This document shows positions 44,421 through 53,096 of a stretch of 64,000 nt of DNA, in pieces. The notes under the pieces were generated by a model. It did not search any database. It had not been told where the DNA came from and was given only the letters and a program-made list of their open reading frames with translations. The stretch lies in NCBI RefSeq assembly GCF_041242975.1, contig NZ_CP162488.1:1416001-1480000 (forward strand). Direction: 5' to 3'. The translations under genes and the position numbers were made by a program. The stretch is from Xanthomonas sp. DAR 35659 (lineage in GTDB: Bacteria > Pseudomonadota > Gammaproteobacteria > Xanthomonadales > Xanthomonadaceae). Position 1 is the first letter of the stretch, and every line of letters begins with the position of its first letter.

Positions 44421-46889
44421 TTACTTCGCCGGCGCGGCGTCCGGCAGGGTCCAGGCGATCACGCTGTCGCCGGGCTTGGTCTCCATGCGGTCGTGGCCGC
44501 CGATCGCGGCGACGATGTACTGCTTGCCGTCCACCGTATAGCTCAGCGGCGCGGCCTGCGGGCCGGCCGGCACCCGCACTTCCCACAGCAGCTTGCCGGT
44601 CTGGGTGTCGTAGCCGCGCAGGAAGTTGTCCAGCGCCGCGCCGATGAAGGTCACCCCGCCGGCGGTGGCCAGCGAACCGCTGTTGTTGGGCGTGCCCAGT
44701 TCGAACTTCATCTTCGACGGGATGCCCATCGGGCCCTGGTCGTAGCCGGTGCCCAGCGGACGCCGCCAGATCACCTGCTGGGTGCGCAGGTCCACCCCGG
44801 AGATGTAGCCCCACGGCGGGGCGATGCACGGCGTGTTCAGCGGCGACATCCACGGTTCCTTGCGCGCGCCGTAGGCCAGGCCTTCCTGGGCCATGTAGCC
44901 GGGCGTCTTGCTCTTGCCGTTGAACACAGAGACCACGCCGAGGGCGTTCATCTTTTGCCGTGGGTACACGTTCTCGGTGTACGGCAGGCGGTTGCTGTTC
45001 ATCACCATGATGCCGCGCTGCAGATCGACCGAGACGCCGCCCCAGTTGATGCCGCCGTGGTTGCCGGTGAACGACAGCGATCCCTGCAGGCTGGGCGGGG
45101 TGAACATGCCTTCGTAGCGCAGCTTCTTGAACTGGATGCGGCAGGCCAACTGGTCGAACGGGGTGATGCCCCAGGCGTCGGATTCGACGATGGTCTCGTA
45201 GTCCTTGCTCGGCGCGCCGACGGTATTGGGCATGCCCGGCGACACCGGCTGGGTCTTGGCGGTCCAGTCGCCGTGGTCGGTGCCCTGCGGCACCGGCAGT
45301 TGCCGCACCGGCATGATCGGCTTGCCGGTCTCGCGGTCGAGTACGAACACCTGGCCGGACTTGGTCGCCTGGATCACCGCCGGGCGCGTGCCGCCACCGG
45401 GGACCGGGAAATCGACCAGGTTCGGCTGCGGGCCGATGTCGTAGTCCCACAGGTCGTGGTTGACGGTGCGGAAGTGCCAGCGCTCCTTGCCGGTGGCCGC
45501 ATCCAGCGCGACCAGCGAGGCGGTGTACTCCTCCTCCTGGGGAGTGCGGCCCTTGCCGAAGAAGTCACCGGAGGCGTTGCCGGTGGGCAGGTAGACCAGG
45601 CCCAGTTCGTCGTCGGCGGCCATCAGCGACCACACGTTCGGGGTCGAGCGGGTGTAGGTCTGGCCGGCCGGCGGCGCGGCGTCGATCGCCGGGTTGCCCA
45701 GATCCCAGGCCCAGCGCAGCTGGCCGCTGACCGCGTCGAAGGCGCGCACCACGCCGGACGGCGCGTCGCGTTCCTGGCCGTCGCGGACCTGGCCGGTGGG
45801 CTGGATCACCACGCCGCGCATCACCACCGGCGGCGAGGTCGGGCCGACGAAGCCGGGCTTGGTGTTGCCGGTGTCCTTGTTCAGGTCGACGTAGCCGTGG
45901 TCGCCGAAGCTCTCGCACAGCTTGCCGGTGGCCGCGTCGAGCGCGCCCAGGCGCCCGTCCACCATCGGCCAGAAAATGCGCTTGGCGCATTCGGCGACCG
46001 GGGTGGTGGCCTCGAAATAGGACACGCCGCGGCAGGTGGTGGCGGCGACGCCGGCCATCGCCTTGGGGTTGGTCTTGGGATCGAAGCGCCAGCGCTCCTT
46101 GCCGGTGGTGGCCTCGACCGCGATCACTTTCTGCGTCGGCGTGCAGATGTAGACCAGGTCGCCGACCTTCAGCGGGGTGTTCTGGAACGCGTAGCCGAGC
46201 TTGGAACCGGCCGGCTTGAGGTCGCCGGTGTGGAATTCCCAGGCGATCTTCAGGTCCTTGACGTTGTCCGGGGTGATCTGCGCGCCCGGGCTGTAGTGGT
46301 TGGACAGGTTGGAACCGGCGTAGGCGGTCCAGTCGCCGGCATCGTGGTTGGCGGCGACGTTGCCGTCGGGGCTGCGCACCGTGGCGCGGCTGAACGCGGC
46401 CTGCGGCCGCTGCGCGGCCAGCGCCGGATTGGCCAGCTCGATCGTGCGCGGGAACAGCAGCGGCGCGAACACCAGCAGCGCACCGAGCACCGGCAGCACG
46501 CCGGCGACCAGCGCGTAGCCCAGGCCGGACAGCGGCGCCAGGCGCCGGCGCGCGACCTTCCAGAACGGCAACAGCAGCAGGCCCAGCACAGAGATCATCG
46601 CCAGGCGCGGGATCAGCGCCCAGCCGTCCAGGCCGACCTCGGCCAGTGCCCAGGCGATGGTGGCGGCCAGGGTCAGGCCGAACAGCCAGAGCCCGGCGCG
46701 GCGGCCGAGCGCCAGCAGCGCGCCGGAGATGGCCAGGGCGAGGCCGGCCAGCAGGTAGTACCAGGAGCCGCCGACGGCGACGAGTTGCCCGCCCATGAAG
46801 GCGAGCGCGAGGCCCAGCAGGGCGATGACCACGGCATACGCGGCGAACAGCCAGCGGCCCGGTCCGTGTTTCGGAGAATGATCGGTCAT
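44421..46889 (-). CDS. gcd: membrane-bound PQQ glucose dehydrogenase
   Basis: An 822-residue quinoprotein that oxidises glucose to gluconolactone in the periplasm and passes electrons to ubiquinone. Five N-terminal membrane helices (about 10-150) are followed by the propeller domain from [20 protein letters not shown]. Family landmarks are [32 protein letters not shown] and [15 protein letters not shown], with [16 protein letters not shown] at the end. It is monocistronic, with its own terminator. PQQ synthesis genes are not in the window. The name rests on the five-helix plus propeller layout and length. Confidence 0.93.
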   Translation of the reverse strand: MTDHSPKHGPGRWLFAAYAVVIALLGLALAFMGGQLVAVGGSWYYLLAGLALAISGALLALGRRAGLWLFGLTLAATIAWALAEVGLDGWALIPRLAMISVLGLLLLPFWKVARRRLAPLSGLGYALVAGVLPVLGALLVFAPLLFPRTIELANPALAAQRPQAAFSRATVRSPDGNVAANHDAGDWTAYAGSNLSNHYSPGAQITPDNVKDLKIAWEFHTGDLKPAGSKLGYAFQNTPLKVGDLVYICTPTQKVIAVEATTGKERWRFDPKTNPKAMAGVAATTCRGVSYFEATTPVAECAKRIFWPMVDGRLGALDAATGKLCESFGDHGYVDLNKDTGNTKPGFVGPTSPPVVMRGVVIQPTGQVRDGQERDAPSGVVRAFDAVSGQLRWAWDLGNPAIDAAPPAGQTYTRSTPNVWSLMAADDELGLVYLPTGNASGDFFGKGRTPQEEEYTASLVALDAATGKERWHFRTVNHDLWDYDIGPQPNLVDFPVPGGGTRPAVIQATKSGQVFVLDRETGKPIMPVRQLPVPQGTDHGDWTAKTQPVSPGMPNTVGAPSKDYETIVESDAWGITPFDQLACRIQFKKLRYEGMFTPPSLQGSLSFTGNHGGINWGGVSVDLQRGIMVMNSNRLPYTENVYPRQKMNALGVVSVFNGKSKTPGYMAQEGLAYGARKEPWMSPLNTPCIAPPWGYISGVDLRTQQVIWRRPLGTGYDQGPMGIPSKMKFELGTPNNSGSLATAGGVTFIGAALDNFLRGYDTQTGKLLWEVRVPAGPQAAPLSYTVDGKQYIVAAIGGHDRMETKPGDSVIAWTLPDAAPAK

Positions 46890-47384
46890 GGAGGGAGAAT
46901 GTCTGACGAGGATCCGGGTTCGCTGCGGGAACTGCCGCGGTGCCAGGCGGATCGTGAAGGGGAGGAGCAGGCGCGGGCACGGTCTGAGCGGCGGCCCTGC
47001 GCACATCGGCAACAGCGCGCCACCCCTCCCAGGGTGCAGATAACGGCGCGATGCGTATCGCGATTTTAAGCGATGCCGGTGTGCTGCCCGTGACGGCGGA
47101 CGGAACCTTGCGTCCCGTTCCGCGCACGCTGCGGACCCGGCAGCGGGATTGGGACTGGCATCACTGCCTGGCACGCGCCGGTACCACGGGCGTGTGCGCC
47201 TGCGTGATGCGTGCCCGAGCGCGGAGGACCACCGCATGGCATGGTACGGACGCGCTACCGGCCCGTTCCGCGCGCGCATGTCGCGTCCAGGTTCGGGCGA
47301 CGAGGCGGTGGGCCGCCTCGCTGCTCCCGGACTCCATCGATTCAGCCACGTTGCGCCGACCCAAGGACCAAGAAGGATCTTGCG
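46890..47384. other. 495-bp divergent control region without a gene
   Basis: It lies between gcd (minus) and the amidase effector gene (plus). Open frames here look like shadows with poor starts. No motif was recognised. Confidence 0.5.
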
Positions 47385-48425
47385 ATGGCCAATCCGCCGA
47401 CCGTTCGACTTCCCAGCGACCCGCTCCATCCCGACCACGAGATGTACCAGCGCCTGCTGACCGGGGTGCAGGACCTGCATATCGGCACGCCGGAGCAGAA
47501 CGCCAATCTGGCCGCCGCCTTGTACGCCGATCTGCGCGCGCGGCAACCGCATATGACGGCGCGCGATATCGGCCAGGTCGTGGCGGGCGATCCGAGTGCG
47601 CCACGCCCTTCGGTGATGGTGCTGCCGAGGCCGGGCTACCACACGCACGATCCCGATCCCGCGGCATTGCGGTTCGGCGCGCCGATGGAGGCGGCCGCGC
47701 GACCCGCGCAGCAATCGCTGGCGCCGTTCGGGCGCGAGACCACGATCGGTCGGGACGGCTTCCTGACCGATCCGGGCATCACCCGCACGCCGGTCGCAAA
47801 GATCGAACATGGCGCCCTGCCGCAGGTGAATGGCATCGTGCTGCACCGGACCGACTCCACCACGGCGGCCGGCACGCTCGCTACCTGGCGGACGCGCGCG
47901 GCGGCGACCGGGGCGCACTTCCTGATCGACACCGACGGCACCATCCACCAAACCGTCAGCGTCGACAGGCAGGCCTGGCACGTGGGCCCGGTGCGTTCGC
48001 GCGGCGAAGTGGAGGGCACGATCACGCCGGGCGACCAGCGCCAGCTCGATACCGCCAGGGGCACGACGCCCGAGTGGCGTGAGGCGGCGGTCAAGGCGGT
48101 CAATGCCGTCGAAGCCACGCGTCCGTATCCCGAGCGCTACCCGACCAACGGCGACAGCGTCGGGATCGAGGTCGTCGGTCGCTACAACGCGGCAACGCAT
48201 TCGTGGGATCCGCCGACCGCCGCGCAGCAGGCGTCCATTCAACGGCTGGTGGGAACCTTGCAGCACAACTTCGGACTAAACGACCATGACGTGTATCAGC
48301 ACGATGTCATCTCGCGCAAATCGCCTGGGGAAGGCGCAGGGCTTTACCCGCCTGCCGTGCCTGCTGCTCCTGTCGCTCCTGCCGCCGATGCTCCTGGGGT
48401 GTCACCCGCAGGCCCGCGCCGATAG
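47385..48425 (+). CDS. N-acetylmuramoyl-L-alanine amidase with XVIPCD-like domain (probable T4SS effector)
   Basis: A 346-residue protein without a signal peptide. Residues about 10-70 (LPSDPLHPDHEMYQRLLTGV and the following QNANLAAALYADLRARQPHM) resemble the XVIPCD domain that marks Xanthomonadaceae type IV secretion toxins. An Amidase_2/PGRP domain (about 145-325) follows: NGIVLHRTDS holds the first zinc histidine, GAHFLIDTDGTIHQ is typical, and VYQHDVISRKSPGEGAGLYP carries the second histidine. The usual DPG ligand position reads SPGEG, so glutamate may bind zinc. It should cut the stem peptide from glycan. AAGGA precedes the start. The next gene overlaps it. Confidence 0.8.
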   Translation: MANPPTVRLPSDPLHPDHEMYQRLLTGVQDLHIGTPEQNANLAAALYADLRARQPHMTARDIGQVVAGDPSAPRPSVMVLPRPGYHTHDPDPAALRFGAPMEAAARPAQQSLAPFGRETTIGRDGFLTDPGITRTPVAKIEHGALPQVNGIVLHRTDSTTAAGTLATWRTRAAATGAHFLIDTDGTIHQTVSVDRQAWHVGPVRSRGEVEGTITPGDQRQLDTARGTTPEWREAAVKAVNAVEATRPYPERYPTNGDSVGIEVVGRYNAATHSWDPPTAAQQASIQRLVGTLQHNFGLNDHDVYQHDVISRKSPGEGAGLYPPAVPAAPVAPAADAPGVSPAGPRR

Positions 48426-48783
48426 CGGCGCGCCGGACGTGACCGTTCTGGAGATTTCCAAGGCGGTCTACCAACCCGCGCAGGGAGCCGCCAGGCTGGC
48501 CAAGGAGGAGGCGATGTGCAGCGCCTGGTCGCTCGACAAGGCGCAGGCGGAAGCCTTCTTCGGCCTGAGCAGGGAATTGCGCGAGGGCGAGCTGCACGAC
48601 TTCGACTGGTTGCCCTGTGCGATCAAGGGCCGCCTGCGCGCGCAGGGGCGGGTGTGGGAGTTCGAGATCAATGCGGCGGGCACCAGCACCTGGCGCGACG
48701 GCGACCAGGCGCGGATGCTCGGATGCGCGCAAGCCGCCTGCGCGCCGTTCGTGGTGTTGATGCCGGACGTGGGCGGGCAGTAG
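48286..48783 (+). CDS. lipoprotein, probable immunity protein to the amidase
   Basis: A 165-residue predicted lipoprotein. The hydrophobic segment LPCLLLLSLLPPMLLGC ends in a lipobox with the lipidated cysteine near residue 39; a shorter start at 48304 is possible. The mature part has two further cysteine pairs and no family I recognise. The first 140 bp overlap the amidase gene in another frame, so the whole signal peptide is encoded within it. In Xanthomonas, periplasmic lipoproteins next to XVIPCD effectors protect the producer, so immunity is the likely job; this is inference from context. Confidence 0.75.
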   Translation: MTCISTMSSRANRLGKAQGFTRLPCLLLLSLLPPMLLGCHPQARADSGAPDVTVLEISKAVYQPAQGAARLAKEEAMCSAWSLDKAQAEAFFGLSRELREGELHDFDWLPCAIKGRLRAQGRVWEFEINAAGTSTWRDGDQARMLGCAQAACAPFVVLMPDVGGQ

Positions 48784-48940
48784 TCGCGCAAGCCGTCGGG
48801 CGTGCCTGGGCGACCACGCCGCGCGCACGACCACCGGCACGGCAATCCGGCCCAGGTCGTGGTCGAACCGTGGCGTGCGCGAGGGTGTGGCGATCGATGG
48901 AGGATCGGCGCGCGTGGCCATGCGCGCCGACGCCGTGGCC

Positions 48941-50305
48941 TTACCTTTCCAGCGCCTGCAGGTAGCGCTGCCGCCACACGCCGATGTCGTTCTTGCGCAG
49001 GTGGTCCATCATCGTCTGCCAGCGTTCGATGCGCTTGGTCTTGGGCAGCGAGGCGGCGGTGGCGATGGCGTCGGCGACGCCGTCCAGGTCGTGCGGGTTG
49101 ACCAGTAGCGCTTCCTTCAGTTCGTCGGCGGCGCCGGCCAGCAGCGACAGCACCAGCACACCGGGATTCTCCGGATCCTGCGCGGCCACGTATTCCTTCG
49201 CGACCAGGTTCATGCCGTCACGCAACGGCGTCACCAGCCCGACCTGCGCGGCGCGGTAGAAGCCGGTCAGGGTGGCGTGGGTGAAGTTGCGATTAACGTA
49301 GCGCAGCGGCGTCCAGTCCGGCTCGGCGTGGCCGCCGTTGATGTGGCCGGCGATCTGCTCGAGCTGGTTGCGCAGCTGCTTGTACTCGGCGACGTCGCCG
49401 CGCGAGACCGGCGCGATCTGCAGGTAGGTCAGGCTGCCGCGTTGATCGGGATGCCGTTCCAGATAGCGCTCGAAGCCGAGGAAGCGTTCGGGCAGGCCCT
49501 TGGAATAGTCCAGTCGGTCCACGCCGATCGCCAACTGGCGATCGCGCAGGCTGCTGCGCAGGTCGCGCACCGCCGGCTTGGAGACCGCCGCGCGCGCCTG
49601 CTGCGCGATCAGTTCGGTGTCGATGCCGATCGGGAACTTCTCGGCGCGGAAGCGGCGCCCGCCGGGCGCTTCCAGCACCCCGTCCTTGATCACCTTGCCG
49701 CCGCCGAACAGGCGCACGTAGGCCTGGAAGCGGTCCACGTCGCGCTGGGTCTGGAAGCCGACCAGGTCGTAAGCATAGAAGCCGGAGAACAGCCGCGCAT
49801 GATCCGGCAAGGCCTGGATCAGGTCGGCCGAGGGGAACGGCACGTGCAGGAAGAAGCCGATGCGGCAGCCGATGCCGCGCTCGCGCAGCAGCGAGGCCAG
49901 CGGGATCAGGTGGTAGTCGTGGATCCACACCGTGTCGTCGTCGCGCAGCAACGGCGCCAGCTTCTCGGCGAACATCGCGTTGACCCGACGGTAGCCTTCG
50001 CGGGTGGCGCGGTCGTAGTCGACCAGGTCCAGGCGGAAGTGCAGCAGCGGCCACAGCGTGCGGTTGGCGAAGCCGTTGTAGTACGCGTCCAGGTCGGCGC
50101 GGTTGAGGTCCATGGTGACGAAGCGGATGTCGCCCTGGGTCTGCTCGTGCATGGCGCCGCTGTCGCCGCGCACGGTCTTGCCGCTCCAGCCGAACCACAC
50201 GCCGCCGCGCTCCTTCAGCGCCGCCAGCAAGCCCACCGCCAGCCCGCCGGCGCGGTTCTCGCCGGGCAGCGCCACGCGGTTGGATACCACCACCAGTCTG
50301 CTCAT
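48941..50305 (-). CDS. otsA: trehalose-6-phosphate synthase
   Basis: A 454-residue GT20 enzyme that makes trehalose 6-phosphate from UDP-glucose and glucose 6-phosphate. Family landmarks are LVVVSNRVALPGENRAGGLA at the N-terminus, VWIHDYHLIPLA, GFFLHVPFPSADLIQAL, IGVDRLDYSKGLPERF and PLRDGMNLVAKEYVA. It is the last gene of the otsB-GH15-otsA operon, overlapping the preceding stop by 4 bp (ATGA). It acts in the cytoplasm in osmotic and stress protection. Confidence 0.97.
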   Translation of the reverse strand: MSRLVVVSNRVALPGENRAGGLAVGLLAALKERGGVWFGWSGKTVRGDSGAMHEQTQGDIRFVTMDLNRADLDAYYNGFANRTLWPLLHFRLDLVDYDRATREGYRRVNAMFAEKLAPLLRDDDTVWIHDYHLIPLASLLRERGIGCRIGFFLHVPFPSADLIQALPDHARLFSGFYAYDLVGFQTQRDVDRFQAYVRLFGGGKVIKDGVLEAPGGRRFRAEKFPIGIDTELIAQQARAAVSKPAVRDLRSSLRDRQLAIGVDRLDYSKGLPERFLGFERYLERHPDQRGSLTYLQIAPVSRGDVAEYKQLRNQLEQIAGHINGGHAEPDWTPLRYVNRNFTHATLTGFYRAAQVGLVTPLRDGMNLVAKEYVAAQDPENPGVLVLSLLAGAADELKEALLVNPHDLDGVADAIATAASLPKTKRIERWQTMMDHLRKNDIGVWRQRYLQALER

Positions 50306-52083
50306 GATGCCTCCTGCCAGCTACGCGACAAGCGCATGGCGGCGATGATCAGGCCGACATGCGAATAGGTCTGCGGGAAATTGCCCCAGGCCTCGCCGTT
50401 GTCGAAGGCCAGATCCTCCGACAGCAGGCCCAGGTGGTTGCGGCGGGCGAGGATGCGTTCGAACAGCTCGCGCGCCTCGTCCTTGCGGCCGATCGCGGCC
50501 AGCGCGTCGATGTACCAGAACGTGCAGATGGTGAAGCTGGTCTCCGGCTCGCCGAAGTCGTCCGGCGCCACGTAGCGGTACAGCGCGTCGCCGTGCTTGA
50601 GGTCGCGGCCGATCGCCTCGACCGTGGCGACGAAGCGCGGATCGTCCGGGGCGATGAAGCCGATGTCGGCCAGCAACAGCAGCGAGGCGTCCAGCCGGTG
50701 GCCGTTGAAGGTATCGGTGAAGTGGCCGCGCTCGGCGCTCCACGCCTCTGCCAGCACCCGCGCGTGGATGCTGTCGGCGCGCTCGCGCCAGTACGCCACG
50801 CGGTCGTCCAGGCCCAGCCGCGCGGCGATCTTGGCCAGGCGGTCGCAGGCGGCCCAGCACATCGCGCTGGTGTAGGTGTGCACCTCGGCGCGGCCGCGGA
50901 ACTCCCACAGGCCGGCATCGGGCACGTCGTGCAGCGCGAAGGCGCGTTCGCCCAGCGGCTCCAGGCGCAGGAAGGTGTCGGTGTCGCCGGGGTCCTTCAG
51001 GCGCAGGTCGAAGAACAGTTGGGTGGAGGCCAGCACCACGCTGCCGTAGACGTCGTGTTGCTTCTGGATCCAGGCCAGGTTGCCGCGCCGCACCGGGCCC
51101 ATGCCGCGGTAGCCGGCCAGCGATTCGACCTCGTGTTCCTCCAGCGCCGCCTCGAACCCGATGCCGTACAGCGGCTGCAGGCTGCCGTCGGTGGTGGCGA
51201 TGTTGAAGATGTAGCCGAGGAACTGCTCCATGGTGCGGGTGGCGCCGAGCCGGTTCAGCGCGCGCACCACGAAGGCGGCGTCGCGCAGCCAGCAGTAGCG
51301 GTAGTCCCAGTTGCGCGGGGTGTCCGGCGCTTCCGGGATGGAGGTGGTCATCGCGGCGATGATCGCGCCGCTGTCCTCGTACTGGCACAGCTTCAGGGTG
51401 ATCGCGCTGCGGATCACCGCGTCCTGCCAGTCCAGCGGCACCGACAGGTAGCGCACCCACTCGCGCCAGTATTCCTCGGTGCGCTCCTGCGCTTCCTGGA
51501 TGTAGCCGGTCAGCGAGCGGGTCAGCGATTCGTCCACGCCCAGCATCAGGTTGACCGGGTGGTTGAGCACGAACGGCAGCTCGTCACGGATGAAGCGCAC
51601 CGGCACGTCGGTGGTCAGGCGCAGGGTGAAGTCCGGCAGCAGCCAGCGCACGTGGTTGCTGCCCCAGGTGCTCTCCGGCTTGCGTGCGCCCCAGTCGGCC
51701 AGCGGCCGCGCCAGCACGCGGATGCGCGGGTTGCCCGACAGCGGACGCACCTGGCGGATGATGCTCACCGGCCGGTAGAAGCGGCCGTGGTTGCGCCAGC
51801 GCGGCGCGAAATCGATCACTTCCACCGCGCCGCCGTGCGCGTCGCGCAGCACGGTGCGCAGGATCGCGGTGTTGGCCAGGTAGTGCTGCTCGCTGTCGGC
51901 GAAATCCTCCAGCTCGATGCTGAAGTCGCCGCCGACGTGGTCGCGCGGGGACAGCAGGGCGCAGAACGCCGGGTCGCCGTCGAAGGCCGGCAGGCAGCTC
52001 CACACCACGCGGGCCCGTTTGTCGACCAACGCACCGAAGCTGCCGTTGCCGATGACGCCGAGGTCGAGAGTGGGGGAGCTCAT
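50302..52083 (-). CDS. glycoside hydrolase family 15 enzyme (glucoamylase or trehalase type)
   Basis: A 593-residue protein without a signal peptide. The N-terminal beta-sandwich begins LGVIGNGSFGALVDKRARVV; the alpha/alpha barrel includes NWDYRYCWLRDAAFVVRALN, where the WLRD region lies at the catalytic cleft, and GYRGMGPVRRGN. Bacterial members of this type in trehalose or glucan loci include glucoamylases and trehalases. Lying between the genes for trehalose phosphatase and synthase, it most likely handles trehalose or a maltooligosaccharide. It starts 85 bp after otsB and overlaps otsA by 4 bp. Confidence 0.9.
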   Translation of the reverse strand: MSSPTLDLGVIGNGSFGALVDKRARVVWSCLPAFDGDPAFCALLSPRDHVGGDFSIELEDFADSEQHYLANTAILRTVLRDAHGGAVEVIDFAPRWRNHGRFYRPVSIIRQVRPLSGNPRIRVLARPLADWGARKPESTWGSNHVRWLLPDFTLRLTTDVPVRFIRDELPFVLNHPVNLMLGVDESLTRSLTGYIQEAQERTEEYWREWVRYLSVPLDWQDAVIRSAITLKLCQYEDSGAIIAAMTTSIPEAPDTPRNWDYRYCWLRDAAFVVRALNRLGATRTMEQFLGYIFNIATTDGSLQPLYGIGFEAALEEHEVESLAGYRGMGPVRRGNLAWIQKQHDVYGSVVLASTQLFFDLRLKDPGDTDTFLRLEPLGERAFALHDVPDAGLWEFRGRAEVHTYTSAMCWAACDRLAKIAARLGLDDRVAYWRERADSIHARVLAEAWSAERGHFTDTFNGHRLDASLLLLADIGFIAPDDPRFVATVEAIGRDLKHGDALYRYVAPDDFGEPETSFTICTFWYIDALAAIGRKDEARELFERILARRNHLGLLSEDLAFDNGEAWGNFPQTYSHVGLIIAAMRLSRSWQEAS

Positions 52084-52168
52084 GGAGCGGGCGGGTCCTT
52101 GTGCTGGGAGGGAGAAGGAGCGCGCGCGGCGGTGGCGGCCTGCGCCGACCGGCCGGCGCGCACGGTGC

Positions 52169-52921
52169 TCATGCGGCGTTGTCGCGCAACCATGCGTGCA
52201 CGCCGTGTGTATCGGGCAGGGCGAAGGTCGCCGCGCTGTCGGCGCGGGTGCCGACCAGCACGCTCCAGCCGCCGGCGCGGTTGGCCGCGGCGAAACCGAA
52301 TTCGTCGGTGAGGTCGTCGCCGACGAACACCGGGCGCCGGCCCTGGAACGGCGGCTGCCGCAGCAGCGTGGTCACCGCCTGGCCCTTGTCGCTGCCCTCG
52401 GGCACGAACTCGACCACGTGGTCGCCGGGTTGCAGGCGGTAGCCGGGCAGCGCGTCGATCTGTTCGCGGGCGAAGGCCAGGACGTGGTCGCCGGCGGCCG
52501 GCGCGGCGCGCCAGTGCAGCGCCACGCTGGCGCCCTTGTCCTCGATCAGCACGCCGGGATGCGCCTGGCGCAGGTGCGCGGCGCGCTGGTGCAGACCGTG
52601 CAGCCACTGCGAGGTGTCGGCGGGCATCGCCGCGCGCGCATTGCCGTCGCTGCGCAGCTCATGGCCGTGCAGGCCGGCGGCGGGCAGCCGCAGCGGCGCG
52701 AACAGTGCGTCCAGTTGCGCCAGCGGGCGGCCGCTGACCAGGGCCAGCGCGCCGTGCAGGCGATCGCTGATGCGGCCGATCGCCTCGCGCACCTCCGGCA
52801 GCAGGTGCACGCCGTCGGGACGGTCGGCGAAGGCGATGAGGGTGCCGTCCACGTCCAGGAACAATGCGCAGGCATCGTCCAGGCGCGGCGGCGGCGGTCG
52901 GAGGGGGGGCGCGTCTGCCAT
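52169..52921 (-). CDS. otsB: trehalose-6-phosphate phosphatase
   Basis: A 250-residue HAD phosphatase that removes phosphate from trehalose 6-phosphate. The catalytic motif is FLDVDGTLIAFADRPDG; motif II lies in ALVSGRPLAQLDALF; FVGDDLTDEFGFAAANRAGG supplies the metal-binding aspartates of motif III/IV. It heads the trehalose operon. A possible operator (AGCGTTAGCA) lies 21-30 bp upstream of the start. Confidence 0.96.
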   Translation of the reverse strand: MADAPPLRPPPPRLDDACALFLDVDGTLIAFADRPDGVHLLPEVREAIGRISDRLHGALALVSGRPLAQLDALFAPLRLPAAGLHGHELRSDGNARAAMPADTSQWLHGLHQRAAHLRQAHPGVLIEDKGASVALHWRAAPAAGDHVLAFAREQIDALPGYRLQPGDHVVEFVPEGSDKGQAVTTLLRQPPFQGRRPVFVGDDLTDEFGFAAANRAGGWSVLVGTRADSAATFALPDTHGVHAWLRDNAA

Positions 52922-52941
52922 CGGGTCATGATGAACGAGAC

Positions 52942-52951
52942 AGCGTTAGCA
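52942..52951. promoter_or_regulatory. possible LacI-family operator before otsB
   Basis: AGCGTTAGCA shares the core AGCGTTA-N-C with the site before the TonB receptor gene (55640-55652), including the central CG that LacI-type operators carry. Its position directly upstream of otsB would allow repression. Based on two sites only. Confidence 0.4.
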
Positions 52952-52971
52952 CTAGGTGGATTGGTCGGGGG

Positions 52972-53090
52972 CCCGGGAATGGGGAATAGAGAAAGGGGAA
53001 TAGGAAGAGCAAAGCGAGAGCCAACGCCAGACGGCTGGCTCTGGCTGTGGCTTTTTCCCATTCCCCATTCCCGTTTCCCCATTCCCAACA
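52972..53090. repeat. GGGAATGGGG-type dispersed repeats, inverted
   Basis: GGGAATGGGGAAT-type runs (52976-53008) face the complement (53057-53090, CCCATTCCCCATTCCCG). The pair lies between the otsB promoter and the 3' end of the TonB receptor gene and could form a stem. Confidence 0.7.
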
Positions 53091-53096
53091 CCTTCG

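Noticed and set aside
46890..48266. Upstream extension of the glucose dehydrogenase frame
   Set aside because: The frame is open for about 1.4 kb before the ATG at 46889 only because of high GC; the extension overlaps the amidase effector gene on the other strand.
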